DNA from: Winogradskyella sp.
GTDB taxonomy: Bacteria; Bacteroidota; Bacteroidia; Flavobacteriales; Flavobacteriaceae
Assembly: GCF_013213975.1 (NCBI RefSeq)
Contig: NZ_JABSST010000006.1
Coordinates: forward strand, 1-58,209
Length of the DNA: 58,209 nt
Direction of reading: 5' to 3'
Shown: positions 56,577-58,209 of the stretch, in pieces
Layout: each line of letters begins with the position of its first letter
How positions within the stretch are numbered: position 1 is the first letter of the stretch
Notes under the pieces: model-generated
Told to the model about the DNA's origin: nothing
Databases searched by the model: none
Seen by the model: the letters and a program-made list of their open reading frames with translations, nothing else
Translations under genes and position numbers: made by a program

Positions 56577-58209
56577 ATGTGCGGAATTGTTGGATATATT
56601 GGTCACCGAGAGGCCTATCCTATAATTATTAAAGGTCTCCAGAGACTTGAATATCGCGGATATGATAGTGCTGGTATTGCACTTTACGATGGAAGCGATA
56701 TCAAGCTATCAAAAACTAAAGGAAAAGTATCAGATTTGAAAGAACGGTTGGAAGATGAAATTTCAACCCATGGAACATTAGGAATTGGTCATACGCGTTG
56801 GGCTACTCATGGTGTACCTAATGATATCAATTCTCACCCTCATTATTCTAACTCAGGTGATCTTGTAATTATTCACAATGGTATCATTGAAAATTATGAT
56901 TCCCTTAAAAAAGAACTTATCAAGCGTGGATATTCCTTCAAGTCTGATACCGATACAGAAGTATTGGTTAATCTAATTGAAGATGTTAAGCGTAATGAAA
57001 ATACGAAGCTTGGAAAAGCGGTTCAAACAGCTCTAAATCAGGTTATTGGAGCTTATGCTATAGCTGTTTTCGATAGAAATAAACCAAATGAAATTGTTGT
57101 TGCTAAATTAGGAAGCCCCTTGGCAATTGGAATTGGAGAAAATGAATTTTTCATTGCTAGTGATGCTTCTCCGTTCATTGAGTTTACAAAAAATGCTATT
57201 TATCTTGAAGATGAAGAATTAGCTATTATAAGACGAGGCAAAGATATTAAAGTAAGAAAAATAAAGAATGACGCCTTAGTAGATCCTTACATACAAGAAT
57301 TACAACTTAATTTAGAGCAAATCGAAAAAGGTGGTTATGAACACTTTATGTTAAAAGAAATTCATGAACAACCAGAGGCAATTTCCGATACCTTTCGTGG
57401 GCGACTTATTAGTAATGAAGCCGTGGTTAAACTTGCAGGTGTTGAAGATAACATGAAAAAGTTTTTGGCTGCTGATCGGATAATTGTAGTTGCTTGTGGA
57501 ACTTCATGGCATGCAGGATTAGTATCTGAATATATTTTTGAAGATCTCGCAAGAATCCCTGTTGAAGTAGAATATGCTTCAGAGTTTAGATATAGAAATC
57601 CGGTTATAACTGAAAACGATATTGTCATTGCAATTTCTCAATCTGGAGAAACAGCAGATACGCTTGCTGCTATAAAATTAGCAAAATCTAAAGGTGCATT
57701 TGTTTTTGGGGTTTGCAATGTTGTTGGATCTTCTATTGCTAGAGAAACCGATGCTGGAGCTTACACTCATGCAGGCCCTGAGATAGGTGTAGCATCAACA
57801 AAGGCTTTCACCACTCAAATAACTGTTTTGACATTAATGGCATTGAGGTTAGCCAGAGCTAAAGGAACTATTTCGAGTTCCGAATTTAGACACCATTTAA
57901 TTGAACTAGAAACCATACCAAGTAAAGTTGAGGAAGCATTAAAATCTGATGCATATGTTCAAACTGTGGCTGACATTTATAAGGACGCTACAAATTTCCT
58001 TTATCTAGGTCGTGGTTTTAATTTCCCTGTAGCATTAGAGGGTGCACTTAAACTTAAGGAAATTTCATATATACATGCTGAAGGTTATCCTGCTGCAGAA
58101 ATGAAGCATGGACCTATTGCATTAATTGATGAACAAATGCCTGTTGTTGTGATCGCAACAAAAAAAGGGCATTACGAGAAAGTTGTAAGTAATATTCAAG
58201 AAATTAAAT
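56577..58209 (+). CDS. glmS: Glutamine-fructose-6-phosphate aminotransferase (3' end outside window)
   Basis: 544 codons visible, no stop before the window ends; the full protein is ~610. Nucleophile Cys2 in MCGIVGYIGHREAYPII, GHTRWATHG, HNGIIENYDSLK (glutaminase domain), then two SIS domains: ACGTSWHAGLVSEYIFE and SQSGETADTLAAIKLAK, GVASTKAFTTQ, and HAEGYPAAEMKHGPIALI. It makes glucosamine-6-phosphate, the first step to UDP-GlcNAc for peptidoglycan. 10 bases downstream of the DUF4270 gene. Confidence 0.97.
   Translation, partial: MCGIVGYIGHREAYPIIIKGLQRLEYRGYDSAGIALYDGSDIKLSKTKGKVSDLKERLEDEISTHGTLGIGHTRWATHGVPNDINSHPHYSNSGDLVIIHNGIIENYDSLKKELIKRGYSFKSDTDTEVLVNLIEDVKRNENTKLGKAVQTALNQVIGAYAIAVFDRNKPNEIVVAKLGSPLAIGIGENEFFIASDASPFIEFTKNAIYLEDEELAIIRRGKDIKVRKIKNDALVDPYIQELQLNLEQIEKGGYEHFMLKEIHEQPEAISDTFRGRLISNEAVVKLAGVEDNMKKFLAADRIIVVACGTSWHAGLVSEYIFEDLARIPVEVEYASEFRYRNPVITENDIVIAISQSGETADTLAAIKLAKSKGAFVFGVCNVVGSSIARETDAGAYTHAGPEIGVASTKAFTTQITVLTLMALRLARAKGTISSSEFRHHLIELETIPSKVEEALKSDAYVQTVADIYKDATNFLYLGRGFNFPVALEGALKLKEISYIHAEGYPAAEMKHGPIALIDEQMPVVVIATKKGHYEKVVSNIQEIK

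Overview
The window is a 58 kb piece of a chromosome from the phylum Bacteroidota, most likely a gliding member of the Flavobacteriaceae. The evidence is low GC content, the gliding genes gldE and gldD, a protein with a type IX secretion C-terminal sorting domain, a DUF4270 lipoprotein, a CCC-motif membrane protein, promoters of the TAnnTTTG type, and start codons that mostly lack a Shine-Dalgarno sequence. It is largely core genome. I see no phage, CRISPR array, insertion sequence, rRNA or tRNA gene.

Layout. 1-3026 (+): end of ahcY, a DinB-like protein, then a methionine/glutamine-type aminotransferase, a tiny secreted protein and a YafV-type omega-amidase, a set fitting methionine/keto-acid salvage. 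3013-5356 (-): Ig-like lipoprotein and comF. 5423-7913 (+): coiled-coil membrane protein and glycyl-tRNA synthetase. 8177-11605 (-): a very large outer-membrane barrel. 11833-15134 (+): exonuclease III, OmpA lipoprotein, LprI-like protein, Tas reductase. 15195-17342 (-): RNase E/G, a 29-residue basic (probably ribosomal) protein missed by ordinary ORF cut-offs, and HU. 17477-20952 (+): mutY, ssb, gldE, gldD.

21002-25264 (-) holds a TonB-dependent receptor with an outer-membrane lipoprotein, preceded by a perfect 10+10 bp inverted repeat that overlaps the promoter. 25426-33120 (-) carries pgi, an M23 peptidase, tryptophan 2,3-dioxygenase, a DUF3108 protein, 4-hydroxyphenylpyruvate dioxygenase, a CCC-motif protein and homogentisate dioxygenase. 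This is aromatic amino acid breakdown mixed with envelope genes. 33293-37328 (-): a patatin-outer membrane barrel fusion and uvrC. 37419-39829 (+): rimK, an aspartoacylase-family hydrolase and 5-formyl-THF cyclo-ligase in tight succession.

39824-40661 (-) is a decayed family-5 glycoside hydrolase. Upstream of it lie lspA, a secreted beta-rich protein, a DksA-like protein without its zinc ligands, and ileS. 45789-46719 is the only long stretch without a clear gene. 46720-53916 (-): T9SS cargo protein, radA, a 50-codon ORF, two tandem esterase-fold paralogues with Asp in place of the nucleophile Ser, a YbhN-like membrane protein, panD and panC. 54027-58209 (+): half-length glycogen synthase-like protein, DUF4270 lipoprotein and the start of glmS, which runs off the window.

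The most unusual points are the paired Asp-elbow esterases, the operator-like repeat at the TonB locus, a terminator-shaped hairpin inside the first codons of the gene at 41335-41991, terminators whose T-tract runs into the next promoter, and the freshly broken glycosidase. I found no clear candidate for a wholly new multi-gene system.
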